Shown piece by piece: positions 18,579 through 26,950 of a DNA stretch of 55,086 nt (position 1 is the first letter of the stretch; each line of letters starts with the position of its first letter). Made by a program: the position numbers and the translations under genes. The notes below the pieces were generated by a model, which made no database searches, was not told where the DNA came from, and saw nothing but the letters and a program-made list of their open reading frames with translations. The DNA is from Dictyobacter arantiisoli (GTDB taxonomy: Bacteria; Chloroflexota; Ktedonobacteria; Ktedonobacterales; Ktedonobacteraceae). The stretch covers positions 1 to 55,086 of the forward strand of contig NZ_BIXY01000046.1 in assembly GCF_008326305.1 (NCBI RefSeq), in the 5' to 3' direction.

Positions 18579-19682
18579 ATGAATGGACAGGAATCCATCT
18601 TACAGCCTCAAAAGCAGGCAGCGGATCCGCTGCCCGCAGAGGCATATAAGCCGCGGCAATCCCGCATCACGCGTAAGTTACCTGCCGATGTATCCGAACA
18701 GAATTTTCAACAGTTCCCCAATCAGATACCCATTCCTCCGGCTTCCCGAGAAGCTACCGTGGCAGCAGCGCCGCCGCCCTACGAGTCGCAGTATGAGACC
18801 GGCTATCGGGACAATCCAGTATTCAGCCATCCACAAAGTGAGAAAATCCGTCCAACCGTGAATGGTCCACGCGAAAAGTGGTTCTATCTGTTGGCAGGCA
18901 TTGTCATTGGCATCATCTGTACCCTGGTATTCTCAGGTATGAGTGATGTTTTTGTGTTTATCGTGATAACCGCACTGGCTGCGCTGGCTATCTGGACCTT
19001 TACTGGCAGCAAACCGATGCTTGAAGAGGCTCCTCGCACTTTTCCAGTTCAGGGAATGGCAACCCTGAATATCCATAATGCGGTTGGATCTGTTACTGTT
19101 CATCGTGGCGAGACAAATCATATCGTAGTCAAGGCGCGTAAGAAGGCCAGTGGGCGTTTCTCCCAGTTAGAAAATGTCACGCTTTCTTACTTGCAGCAAG
19201 GCGATCAGCTTACGATCAAGCAGGAGCAACTGTTGACGAGCAATCTTGCGCAACTCACACCAGTCCAGTTTGAACTGGATATACAGGTCCCGCAGCAATG
19301 TAACCTTGCTGTACAGCAGGATATCGGCAAAGTCATCGTGGAAGGTGTGGATGGTCAGCATCAGCTTAAAGTCGGGATTGGCTCGATTCTTATGCGCGCC
19401 GTTCATGCTCAACAACAAACAAGCTGTGTAACAGAAATAGGCTCCATCGACGTATCAGTCATCCTCGATCCACAGGGACATTACAGCTATCACACGTACA
19501 TAGGGAGCGTCAAAGTCACCATGCCCTTTACAACCGCCTTTGAAGTGCGCGCCAAAACTGGCATTGGCTCCTTTGACAATCAATTTGGGACCATCATGGC
19601 TGGCAACGCGCCGCGCGCCAATCTAGAGTTACAATCTGACATCGGCTCAATTAACCTTCACATGAGCCGGGATCAGATATGA
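18579..19682 (+). CDS. Membrane protein with C-terminal toast-rack (DUF4097/LiaF-like) domain
   Basis: The first 105 of 367 residues are Pro/Gln-rich and disordered. Two transmembrane helices follow at about 106-126 and 128-145 (VFVFIVITALAALAIWTF). From about residue 160 the protein is built of short repeating beta strands with recurring Gly-Ser/Gly-Lys turns (NAVGSVTV, DIGKVIV, GIGSILM, EIGSIDV, YIGSVKV, GIGSFDN, DIGSINL), a toast-rack/DUF4097 fold. LiaF-like proteins of this design act in cell-envelope stress sensing. It lies 95 bases behind the peptide exporter on the same strand, so a link to export or self-protection is possible but inferred. A perfect hairpin follows its stop. Confidence 0.75.
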   Translation: MNGQESILQPQKQAADPLPAEAYKPRQSRITRKLPADVSEQNFQQFPNQIPIPPASREATVAAAPPPYESQYETGYRDNPVFSHPQSEKIRPTVNGPREKWFYLLAGIVIGIICTLVFSGMSDVFVFIVITALAALAIWTFTGSKPMLEEAPRTFPVQGMATLNIHNAVGSVTVHRGETNHIVVKARKKASGRFSQLENVTLSYLQQGDQLTIKQEQLLTSNLAQLTPVQFELDIQVPQQCNLAVQQDIGKVIVEGVDGQHQLKVGIGSILMRAVHAQQQTSCVTEIGSIDVSVILDPQGHYSYHTYIGSVKVTMPFTTAFEVRAKTGIGSFDNQFGTIMAGNAPRANLELQSDIGSINLHMSRDQI

Positions 19683-19684
19683 GA

Positions 19685-19723
19685 ATGACGGCAGGCAAGA
19701 TATTTCATCCTGCCTGCCGTCAT
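19685..19723. terminator. Bidirectional hairpin between convergent genes
   Basis: ATGACGGCAGGCA (19685-19697) and TGCCTGCCGTCAT (19711-19723) form a perfect 13-bp stem with a 13-base loop. It sits three bases after the toast-rack gene and 25 bases from the end of the RND gene on the other strand, so it can serve both. No strong U run follows on either side. Confidence 0.7.
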
Positions 19724-19747
19724 CCTTGTCTGGACTGATGATAGCTC

Positions 19748-22700
19748 TTAGAGAGCGGGAACGGAGACTTCGGTCGCCTCGGTCTCAGTTGGTGTACTGG
19801 ATTGGGTTGGCAGCGTGCCTGAGCGGCGGCGAATACCCTCCACAATCACATACAGCGTGGGTACCAGCAGCAGAGTCAGAACGGTGGAGGAGGTCAAACC
19901 ACCGATCACAACAATTGCCAGCGGTTGCGAAATGAAGCCACCACTTGAGCCACCGATGCCCAATGCCATTGGCATCAGAGCCAGGATTGTCGCAATTGCA
20001 GTCATCAGGATAGGGCGCAGACGATGGCGTCCACCAGCGATCACGGCTGTACGTGCATCCATGCCCTGAGTGCGATATTGTCGTACCAGGTCAAGCAAGA
20101 CGATGGCATTGGTCACTACGATACCCACCAGCATCAGGAAGCCAATCAAGGCTGCCGCGCCGAGGGGGATACGGGTGATCAGCAGGAGGACGAACGAGCC
20201 GGTAGCCGCGAATGGGATGGAGATCAGCAGGATGATCGGCTGCAGCAGGCTGCGGAAGGTTGCGACCATGATACAGTAGACCAGCACAATTGCCACGGCC
20301 AGGGCCAGGAACAGGCTGCTAAAGGTATCCGATTGCTGTGAGGTGACACCGCCCAGTGAGTAGCTGGCACCATCTGGCAATTTCAACTTCGAGAGCTGGC
20401 TCTGTACTTTTGTGCTGACCGCACCCACATTGGTATCCGTAATTGTGGCTGTAATCGAGGCGGTACGGGTACCGTTGATATGGGTCACCTGGGTTGGTCC
20501 AGGAGTATCTGTCACATTTGCCAGATCGCTTACTTTCGCACTTCCCAGGGTCGTTGGAATGGTTAGATTTTTGATTTTAGCAATCGTTGTGACAGGGGTA
20601 CCATAGTAGAGGTTAACATTCAACTGGCTATTGTTGATTGTCACCGACGTGACATTGGATGTACCACTATAGATTGAGCGCAGGTTGAGCGCTACCTGCG
20701 AGGCTGTCATGCCATATTTCGCAGCCTTTTGAGGATCGACGTTCACCTCGATCTGTGGAGCGGCGGTAGCCAGATTACTGGCGACATCACGTAAGCCAGA
20801 GATCTTCCCAACTTCATTTTTGACCTGATCAGCGGCGCTACTCAAGGTATTCGCATCATTTGCCTTCACATCAACTTCCAGATTGGAAGAGCTGAAGCCC
20901 GCCGAACCGCTGGAGAACATGATCGTACCAGCATCTTTGACATTCGCCAGTTGATCACGGACCGTCTTCTCAAAATTGGTCTGATTGACCCCATCTTTGG
21001 TCGTCAGAGCGATGGTGGCTGAGTTCGTGCCGCCTCCGCCTGTAAAGCTGGAGAAGCCGCCACCAGAGCCGACTACTGTCTGTCGTGTCTGGATACCAGA
21101 GATGCCAGTCAGGACATTTTCAACCTTTTTGGCTGCATCATCCGTGGTGCTCAAACTGGTGGCCGGAGGCAGCGTAATACTGATTGAATAGGTGTTGGAT
21201 GAGGATGATCCAAAGAGATTGGTTTGCAGGCGGCTGGTAAGTCCGAAGGTCACAATCAGTACCGCCAGTGCCACAACCAGGGTGGTTGCACGTTGCCAGT
21301 TGCGCCCAGTAACCCAGCCCACCAGGCGAGTATAGCCACGCTCCAGGAATGTCTCTTTCTCTTCTTTGACTTCATGGCCGGGCTTCGGCGATTTCAGGAA
21401 CCAGTATGCCAGCACCGGAATAATCGTCAGAGCCACGAAGAGCGAGGCCAGGAGCGAGATGGTAACTGCTACTGAGAAGGAGTTGAACATTTCACCGACA
21501 ATACCGCTGGTAAAGGCGATAGGCAGGAAAACTGCCACCGTCGTGAGGGTGGATGCTGTAACCGCGCCCGCAACCTCACGCACTGCGGCTGGAATGGCTT
21601 TATCCTTTGGCTCACCTTGCTGCAAGTGTCGATAGATATTTTCCAATACTACAATCGAGTCGTCGACCACACGTCCAATCGCGATAGTCAGACCACCCAG
21701 GGTCAGGATATTCAGGGTATAGTTGCCGAGATAGATACCAATCAAGGCGATAACGATTGAGAGTGGTAGTGAGATAGCTGTCACCAGCGTCGAGCGAATC
21801 GACAGCAGGAAGAGCAGGATGACGATGATCGCGAAGACCGCGCCAATCAAACCTTCACGTACCAGATCATTGATGGATTGTGTGATCGAAGGAGCCTGAT
21901 CTGAAATGATCGAGACGTTGGCATTATGCCCTAATTTTGTTTGTAGATCCTTAACTTGATCACGAACTGCATGTGAGATAGTAACGGTATTGCCACTGGA
22001 TGTCTTGACAATGGAGAGACCCAGGCTAGGCTTGCCATTGGTCCGTGTCAGCGAAGTTGACGGAGCCACTACCTCTGCCACCGTAGCCACATCTTTCAAG
22101 CGAACTGGTGTAACTGCAGCACCAGCACCCGCACCGGCCGCGCCAGCACCCGCGCCAGCACCCGCGCCAGCACCCGCGCCAGCCGCGCCGGCACCCGCGC
22201 CAGGAAAGCCACTTGCGCCAGCCGCACCGGCACCCGCGCCAGCTGCTCCTGTCATGCCTGCGCTGCTTGTTGAGATGTTTGATTTTGATCCTACGATGAG
22301 GTTTTTAAGATCATCTAACGAGGTGAAGGTATTGCCAACCTTAATCGGCACAGTCTTGCCATTGGCAGTCACATCACCGGCGGGCAAGGTCATATTGTTG
22401 GCCTGCAACGCGCCTGAAACTGCTGTCGCACTGATGCCGGCCGCCTTGAGCTTGTCGGGGTCCAACGTAATGTTCACAACTTCATTGTGTACACCCGTCA
22501 CATTTACCGTACCCACGCCATTAATCTTCTCAAGGCTTGGCACGATATCCTGTTTTAACTGTGTCGCCAGCGTCTGTGCGTCTGCATCGGAGGTCACTGC
22601 CAGTTGGATGATTGGCAATGAAGAGATGCTGAACGCTTGTACCGAAGGAGTCACATTGGTTGGGAGGGTGGATTGAGATTGTGAAATGCGTTGATTTAAT

Positions 22701-23023
22701 GTCTGAGTCGCTTTGTCAATATCGGTTCCATAGTTAAAAGAGACCTCGATAATTGAGGTGCTTTCATTTGAATAAGAAGTGATCGTCTGAACACCATCAA
22801 TGCCCTGAAAGTTCTGTTCGAGTGGATCAGTGACCGCACTTTCTACAATTGATGGAGATGCACCTGCATAGACTGAAACCACTGATACCGTTGGAAACGA
22901 TATCGAGGGAAACAGCTCTTCCTTAAGAGACGGTATAATAATACCACCAAAGATTAAGATAGCGATTGTTGCCAGGGCAACAATGCTCTTATTTGCCAGG
23001 CTGATCCTTGATAAGAAGGACAT
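19748..23023 (-). CDS. RND-family efflux permease (HAE1/SwrC-like)
   Basis: This 1091-aa proton-driven drug or lipid exporter has the usual twofold design: one N-terminal transmembrane helix (about 12-32), a large extracellular loop, five further helices (about 385-560), then the same pattern again (helix near 585, loop, helices about 905-1065). The porter loops carry the FPSISFPTVSVVSVYAGASP start typical of the family. The TM4 region has the LTLGGLTIAIGRVVDDSIV motif with paired Asp. Residues about 257-305 are an unusual Gly-Ala low-complexity insert. ATG 23023 has AAGGAG eleven bases upstream. No membrane-fusion partner is adjacent, as for SwrC-type pumps in monoderms. A TetR gene lies directly upstream, with an operator between them. 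Confidence 0.92.
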   Translation of the reverse strand: MSFLSRISLANKSIVALATIAILIFGGIIIPSLKEELFPSISFPTVSVVSVYAGASPSIVESAVTDPLEQNFQGIDGVQTITSYSNESTSIIEVSFNYGTDIDKATQTLNQRISQSQSTLPTNVTPSVQAFSISSLPIIQLAVTSDADAQTLATQLKQDIVPSLEKINGVGTVNVTGVHNEVVNITLDPDKLKAAGISATAVSGALQANNMTLPAGDVTANGKTVPIKVGNTFTSLDDLKNLIVGSKSNISTSSAGMTGAAGAGAGAAGASGFPGAGAGAAGAGAGAGAGAGAGAAGAGAGAAVTPVRLKDVATVAEVVAPSTSLTRTNGKPSLGLSIVKTSSGNTVTISHAVRDQVKDLQTKLGHNANVSIISDQAPSITQSINDLVREGLIGAVFAIIVILLFLLSIRSTLVTAISLPLSIVIALIGIYLGNYTLNILTLGGLTIAIGRVVDDSIVVLENIYRHLQQGEPKDKAIPAAVREVAGAVTASTLTTVAVFLPIAFTSGIVGEMFNSFSVAVTISLLASLFVALTIIPVLAYWFLKSPKPGHEVKEEKETFLERGYTRLVGWVTGRNWQRATTLVVALAVLIVTFGLTSRLQTNLFGSSSSNTYSISITLPPATSLSTTDDAAKKVENVLTGISGIQTRQTVVGSGGGFSSFTGGGGTNSATIALTTKDGVNQTNFEKTVRDQLANVKDAGTIMFSSGSAGFSSSNLEVDVKANDANTLSSAADQVKNEVGKISGLRDVASNLATAAPQIEVNVDPQKAAKYGMTASQVALNLRSIYSGTSNVTSVTINNSQLNVNLYYGTPVTTIAKIKNLTIPTTLGSAKVSDLANVTDTPGPTQVTHINGTRTASITATITDTNVGAVSTKVQSQLSKLKLPDGASYSLGGVTSQQSDTFSSLFLALAVAIVLVYCIMVATFRSLLQPIILLISIPFAATGSFVLLLITRIPLGAAALIGFLMLVGIVVTNAIVLLDLVRQYRTQGMDARTAVIAGGRHRLRPILMTAIATILALMPMALGIGGSSGGFISQPLAIVVIGGLTSSTVLTLLLVPTLYVIVEGIRRRSGTLPTQSSTPTETEATEVSVPAL
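22111..22250 (-). repeat. GC-rich 12-bp-type tandem repeat inside the RND gene
   Basis: The plus strand reads GCCAGCACCCGC repeated several times with small variations (GCCGCGCCAGCACCCGC and similar). It encodes the Gly-Ala run of the pump at about residues 257-305. The frame stays open, so copy-number change in steps of three bases would alter linker length without breaking the gene. Confidence 0.85.
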
Positions 23024-23066
23024 AGTGCTTCGGGCTCCTTTTGGATCTCTGTTTTTATTTTTATTT

Positions 23067-23088
23067 ACTTAATAAACGTTTAGTAAGT
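23067..23088. promoter_or_regulatory. TetR operator 1, in front of the RND gene
   Basis: The site (ACTTAATAAACG + TTTAGTAAGT) is a 22-base near-palindrome centred on AACGTT. It lies 44 bases upstream of the RND start and differs at three positions from operator 2 upstream of tetR. Confidence 0.75.
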
Positions 23089-23151
23089 TGTCTTCCCAGA
23101 AGACGTTATTGTTGAGCTAACCAGGTTATCTATGTGCAATATGTGCCATAT

Positions 23152-23784
23152 TTATGTATCATTACTTCTTGTGCTGATACCATCGAGCAGGCAATGGACA
23201 ATCATCGTGGCTGTCGCCGTAGTCGACATTGGAGCAGCTTCTTGCTGCTGCTGACCTTTGCGAATATGTCGTCCTACCTGAATTCCCATAACCATGCCAA
23301 AAAAGATTTCTGCATAGTTTGAAGCCTGCAAATCCAAGGAGATTTCACCCGTATCAATAGCCTGCTGAAAGATCTCAGTCAGATAGAGTTGTTGGCGCAG
23401 AGCTTTTTGAAAAGGTTTTCTATCTTTTGGTTTTTCGCCGCCGTACTCCTCATAATCCCTCAACAACGTAAATGCATTACTAATTTGAAAGGACGAAAAA
23501 GCTTCTGCTATGTAGATAAGTTTCTGGCGTAATTTGGGGATAGCTGTGGCCCCATGAAAGATTTGATCGGTCCAGTTCATCATCGAATGTTCAATGACAT
23601 TCAGAAACAACTCTTGCTTTCCTTTGGGAAAGTAATAATAGAGTGCGGCCGCCGTAACTTTAACTTCCTCGGCGATATCCTTCATGGATACCCCTTTAAA
23701 GCCCCGGGCGAGAAAGAGCCGTTCCGCGACGTCCAGAATGCGACGTTGTGTTTCTGGATCTCGCTGTACCTGTCGCTTTTCCAT
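23152..23784 (-). CDS. TetR-family repressor of the RND pump
   Basis: A DNA-binding regulator of about 210 aa. The N-terminal helix-turn-helix (about residues 12-58) has the standard TetR pattern: RRILDVAERLFLARGFKGVS, MKDIAEEVKVTAAALYYYFP, GKQELF. The C-terminal helical ligand domain is less conserved. The frame also opens at TTG 23805; ATG 23784 is taken here because the homologous region starts just after it, but neither has a strong ribosome site. A near-consensus promoter with an operator just downstream controls this gene, and a second operator lies between it and the RND gene, so it probably represses both. The inducing compound is unknown. Confidence 0.9.
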   Translation of the reverse strand: MEKRQVQRDPETQRRILDVAERLFLARGFKGVSMKDIAEEVKVTAAALYYYFPKGKQELFLNVIEHSMMNWTDQIFHGATAIPKLRQKLIYIAEAFSSFQISNAFTLLRDYEEYGGEKPKDRKPFQKALRQQLYLTEIFQQAIDTGEISLDLQASNYAEIFFGMVMGIQVGRHIRKGQQQQEAAPMSTTATATMIVHCLLDGISTRSNDT

Positions 23785-23901
23785 CCTGGCACTTTCTAGT
23801 TTCAAATTACACTCGTTTCTCTGCTTGCTGACTTTACACTTTTCAGCAAACGCGCATCGGCGCGGCTTGCTGCATTCATCTGACCGAATGGCACAATCAC
23901 A

Positions 23902-23922
23902 ACTTAATGAACGTTAAGTAAG
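23902..23922. promoter_or_regulatory. TetR operator 2, in front of tetR
   Basis: The site ACTTAATGAACG + TTAAGTAAG matches operator 1 in 18 of 21 positions and has the same AACGTT centre. It lies directly after the predicted transcription start of tetR, the classical position for autorepression. Confidence 0.75.
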
Positions 23923-23931
23923 CCATTTATT

Positions 23932-23961
23932 ACTATACGCGTGCCTCATCCTCTTTGTCAA
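23932..23961 (-). promoter_or_regulatory. Sigma-70-type promoter of tetR
   Basis: On the minus strand TTGACA (23956-23961), an 18-base spacer and TATAGT (23932-23937) are found. Transcription should start near 23925, placing operator 2 at about +3 to +23. The leader to the ATG is about 140 bases. Confidence 0.7.
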
Positions 23962-24178
23962 TATGCTTAGACATTTTTCCAGAGCATTTCAATGCTCATG
24001 CGCAGGGCAGGACACCTGATCCAACGTCTATGAGAGGAACATAAAGTGTTTTTTCTATCCTGGAGGTGTTGTCATAGCAATGAGTTTTATCCTGCACAAG
24101 AAATTTTGTAGAATATATTCTTATTCAAAATGGAGTTACTATTACAGTATGTTTTGTGTTATACTATCATTGAATATA

Positions 24179-24350
24179 GGCGTAACACTCCAATTGTTGG
24201 GGCGTTACGGGGTCTCTGTCCTTTAGGGTGAAAGCGGGGTACAGGGCGACAGCCCCAGACGGAGCGCGCTGGCATGCATGCCAGGGGCATGACAGTCCTC
24301 GCCATTATTTCCTTCCCCCATCACCCGGAAGGATAAAGAGGCGCGTTACG
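24179..24350 (-). repeat. Dispersed repeat, copy A (inverted)
   Basis: The core at 24209-24340, read on the minus strand, matches copy B (26531-26870) over GAGGACTGTCATGCCC, GCATGC, GCGCTCCGTC and GGGGCTG. It matches copy C over GCGCTCCGTC, GGGCTG, ACCCCGCTTTCACCC and AAGGAC-GAGA. Outside the core GGCGTAAC (24179-24186) and GCGTTACG (24343-24350) are near-inverted ends. The left end also forms a 13-bp hairpin with two G-U pairs. No coding content. Confidence 0.75.
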
Positions 24351-24386
24351 TTTATGATATACAGTGCATGATGGAGGAGGAATGAG

Positions 24387-25424
24387 ATGGCAGCGAATGA
24401 ACCTGGTGCAATATGGATGCCGAACGGCAATGCCTTTCTGGGGCGTACCGGCTTGCAACCACGCTATGTAATTTTACATGGGACGGCCGGTGGAGTCAGT
24501 GCACAGAATATTGCCACCTACTTTGCCTCAACCCAGGGAAGTGATAATCCAGTCAGCAGTCATTATGTAATCGGGCAAGACGGTACAGTAGTTCAATGCA
24601 TTTCGGAGTCAGACGGTGCATGGGCTAATGGAGTCTTGTCAACCGGCCATGCAGCTTTTTGGGACCCCTCGATTAATCCCAACAACCTGACCATTTCTAT
24701 TGAACACTGCAAACCCTCCCTCGATAATTCAGATGCCTTAACCCCTCAGCAGCAGGCAGCCAGTTTTAAATTAATCTATGACATTTGCCAGCGCTGGCAA
24801 ATTCCCTTGCATAATGCCAATGCATCAGGAGGCATTACAGGACATTTTTCAATAGATCCTGTAAATCGTAGTAATTGCCCGGGGCCTTATCCCTGGAACG
24901 CTTTGTGGGCGTATCTGGATGCGCAAGGAGCACAGACTGTGAATATTGATCTCAACACACCAGGCGTGGAAGGCTTTTTTGTCGCGGCTTCCAATGGGCG
25001 TTGGCTCTGTAGCCCGAATGGTCATTATATTGGTGGCGCGATTTTGTCGTTTTATCGACGTTTTGGCAATGGCGGCCTATGTGGTATTACCTATCTTGGC
25101 TTGCCATTGACGAATGAAATTGCGGTCAGCGGTCATCCCGGTGTGGTTTATCAGCGGTTTGAGCGTGGAGCGCTGGCGTATGATCCCAAACATGTGCTCG
25201 ACTCTCCTCCTGGCGCTGGGGATGTCTATTGTATGCATGTTGATAAAGGTATTGGCATGTTTCCTGCGCCAAAATCAGTGCAAACTTCAGCCGTGACCGC
25301 CACCGATTCCACTTCCATTCCAATCCCTGTCACGGCAGGCACAAAGTTCCCTGCACAGGTAACGGCGCAACCCCACGCGAACGGACAGGATGCTAGCGGT
25401 ACACATGATGCCAACGTAGGATAA
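24387..25424 (+). CDS. N-acetylmuramoyl-L-alanine amidase with LGFP-like C-terminus
   Basis: A peptidoglycan-cutting enzyme of 345 aa. The Amidase_2/PGRP domain covers about residues 20-175. Likely zinc ligands are His31 (VILHGTAGG), the His of GITGHFSIDP and the Cys of RSNCPGPYPW; the SSHYVIGQDGTVVQ strand pair is typical. Residues about 195-300 form an LGFP-like segment (ITYLGLPLTNEIAVSGHPGV and YQRFERGALAYDP), probably a cell-wall-binding or substrate module. The last 45 residues are a Ser/Thr/Pro-rich tail. No signal peptide is visible, so release may need lysis or another route. GGAGGAGG lies just before the ATG. A prophage endolysin is possible, but no phage genes surround it. Confidence 0.85.
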   Translation: MAANEPGAIWMPNGNAFLGRTGLQPRYVILHGTAGGVSAQNIATYFASTQGSDNPVSSHYVIGQDGTVVQCISESDGAWANGVLSTGHAAFWDPSINPNNLTISIEHCKPSLDNSDALTPQQQAASFKLIYDICQRWQIPLHNANASGGITGHFSIDPVNRSNCPGPYPWNALWAYLDAQGAQTVNIDLNTPGVEGFFVAASNGRWLCSPNGHYIGGAILSFYRRFGNGGLCGITYLGLPLTNEIAVSGHPGVVYQRFERGALAYDPKHVLDSPPGAGDVYCMHVDKGIGMFPAPKSVQTSAVTATDSTSIPIPVTAGTKFPAQVTAQPHANGQDASGTHDANVG

Positions 25425-25737
25425 TCCAGCTTTTCCACATTTATAAGGAACAGAAGAGGACGGGAATAATGCATGCTCTCTCCCTGTCCTCTCTCCTGTC
25501 ATTCCCTGGTAGGTGGGATGGGCAGTATATAGCCACTGTTGCAAATAAGATAGGAACATGAGAAACTATAATTATGCATTTTTAGTCGCATTGCTGTATG
25601 AGTGCTGAGAAAAATAGGCAGGCATACGGCATATTTGATGCAGGTGGTAATTTGTCGTCTAACATAACGAATACATAAAAAAGGAGAGCAGATCATCGTG
25701 GACTGCTCATCCATCTCGATACAGGGGAGCAGTTGTC
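25425..25737. other. Intergenic region, 313 bases
   Basis: No gene seen. A hairpin AGAGGAC/GTCCTCT (25455-25492) about 30 bases after the amidase stop may act as its terminator, although no U tract follows. The rest is AT-rich and probably contains the promoter of the small membrane protein. Confidence 0.4.
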
Positions 25738-26046
25738 ATGGATAACATCGGTATTATTCTGATTGGGTTTGTAGCTTTACTACTTGTTATTGTCGTGATT
25801 AATATCATTTATAGTATGTCAGGTGCTGGCCCCCTTAAAAGCCAATCCCGCAAGAAGCGCACGAATTATAATTATTCGCGCAATGATGCGCGCCCAAAAT
25901 CGCGCAACGACTATCATCATGAGCATGAGAATGCGCGCATGCGTCGTCCAAACGAAGCCCCCGCGCAGCGCCATTATCAAACGAGTCGCCAGCCTGAGCG
26001 TGCACAATCCCATCCTGAGCACCATACAGCCAACCGGAGTCGCTAA
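25738..26046 (+). CDS. Small single-pass membrane protein with basic tail
   Basis: The 102-aa product begins MDNIGIILIGFVALLLVIVV, a single transmembrane helix (about residues 5-27). After it comes a hydrophilic tail rich in Arg, Asn, His and Lys (KKRTNYNYSRNDARPKSRND) with no Cys and low complexity, probably disordered and cytosolic. AGGGGAG sits eight bases before the ATG, which supports the start. The family is not recognised. The positive tail could bind nucleic acid or acidic lipid, but this is speculation. It stands alone between the amidase gene and the repeat cluster. Confidence 0.65.
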   Translation: MDNIGIILIGFVALLLVIVVINIIYSMSGAGPLKSQSRKKRTNYNYSRNDARPKSRNDYHHEHENARMRRPNEAPAQRHYQTSRQPERAQSHPEHHTANRSR

Positions 26047-26530
26047 CTGGCGGGAATTATTGGGGTATCACTTGTGTACTGGGATATTTGGATAAAAGCT
26101 TGAGTTTGCTATTCGCATCCCTTATACTATCTTCATGGTATAAAATACATGTATCCGCTTTATCGATGCGTGAATATAGCCTTACTATATTTATGTATTT
26201 TTCTGTCTGGTTGCGCCTATGCAGCTTTTCTCGCTAGATGTCGCCAGTTGTGTACAGTCTGGCACATTTCTGGTTACTGGCATATGCAGAGGCGAGAACT
26301 GGCCTATCTGATCCCGGCGCTAAGATTTTTCACACTGTGTGCGGTTTCGTTGTTGTTGAGGAGAAGGGTTTGTGGATATCTTTCGGAACTCCGTTTGCAT
26401 CTTATTCCTGAATGCATGCCTCATTGTACCTCCCTGGGCCGTAAGGCAGACGCTTGCTCATCTTTATTATCCAGTGTTGTTCATCTGCGCTGCTATACTA
26501 GATATAGCAGATAGGTGTACATGCTCATGG

Positions 26531-26870
26531 CTATCCATCCTTCCGGATGGTGGTGGAAGAGGGAAGGTGGAAGGACTGTCATGCCCCCGGCATGCCTGCC
26601 ATCGCGCTCCGTCAGGGGCTGCCGTCCCCATAGGTGCGAACAGAAGCGGGATTGTTAAGGGTTGCACCCTTAATCTGGGGCCCGATCTCTTCCCTCCCTC
26701 TCGCCGCCGCGTGCGGCGGCGAAGAAAAGAAGAAAAAGGGGTATTTTGGGGACACCCCAAACCCCGGCAAAGGGCTGGCCGCCCTTTGCAATCCCGCTTG
26801 AAAAGCCTTATCTTCGCACCTATGGGCTACCGTCCCTGCACCCTGCTTTCTACTCTAAAGGATGGAGACC
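26531..26870 (+). repeat. Dispersed repeat, copy B, split by an inserted element
   Basis: Left half 26531-26628 and right half 26824-26870 together match copies A and C. The left half starts with the hairpin CCATCCTTCCGGATGG and includes AGGACTGTCATGCCCCC and GCGCTCCGTCAGGGGCTG. The right half continues CCGTCCCTGCACCCTGCTTT, then CTCTAAAGGATGGAGACCC. The interruption is the element at 26627-26826. A 13-base sequence is present on both sides of the insert (26616-26628 and 26824-26836, one mismatch) but only once in copies A and C. Confidence 0.75.
26627..26826. mobile_element. 200-bp hairpin-rich element inserted in repeat copy B
   Basis: The ends are perfect 14-bp inverted repeats, CCCATAGGTGCGAA (26627-26640) and its complement (26813-26826), with a second inner pair AAGCGGGATTG (26644-26654 and 26789-26799). 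Inside lie four perfect hairpins: 26655-26673 (7 bp), 26701-26722 (10 bp, GC only), 26745-26761 (7 bp) and 26767-26789 (9 bp). There is no ORF of note, so this is a non-autonomous, MITE-like element or a structured RNA gene. An imperfect 13-base duplication flanks it. Confidence 0.7.
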
Positions 26871-26950
26871 CATACTCATATATAGCACAGAGAAAGGAAG
26901 CGCGCTTCCTCCCCATGCAAGCTGGCAGGGGGTTCTGCGCGATTGTAGCT

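Noticed and set aside
21990-22676. 228-codon plus-strand frame rich in Ala-Pro
   Set aside because: It is the antisense shadow of the Gly-Ala repeat and flanking sequence of the RND gene.
24387-25424. Prophage endolysin region
   Set aside because: The amidase has no holin, portal, terminase or tail genes nearby, so a prophage is not supported.
26149-26514. 121-codon plus-strand frame with many hydrophobic and Cys residues
   Set aside because: No ribosome site, runs into repeat copy B, and the composition looks like chance coding; no family resemblance.
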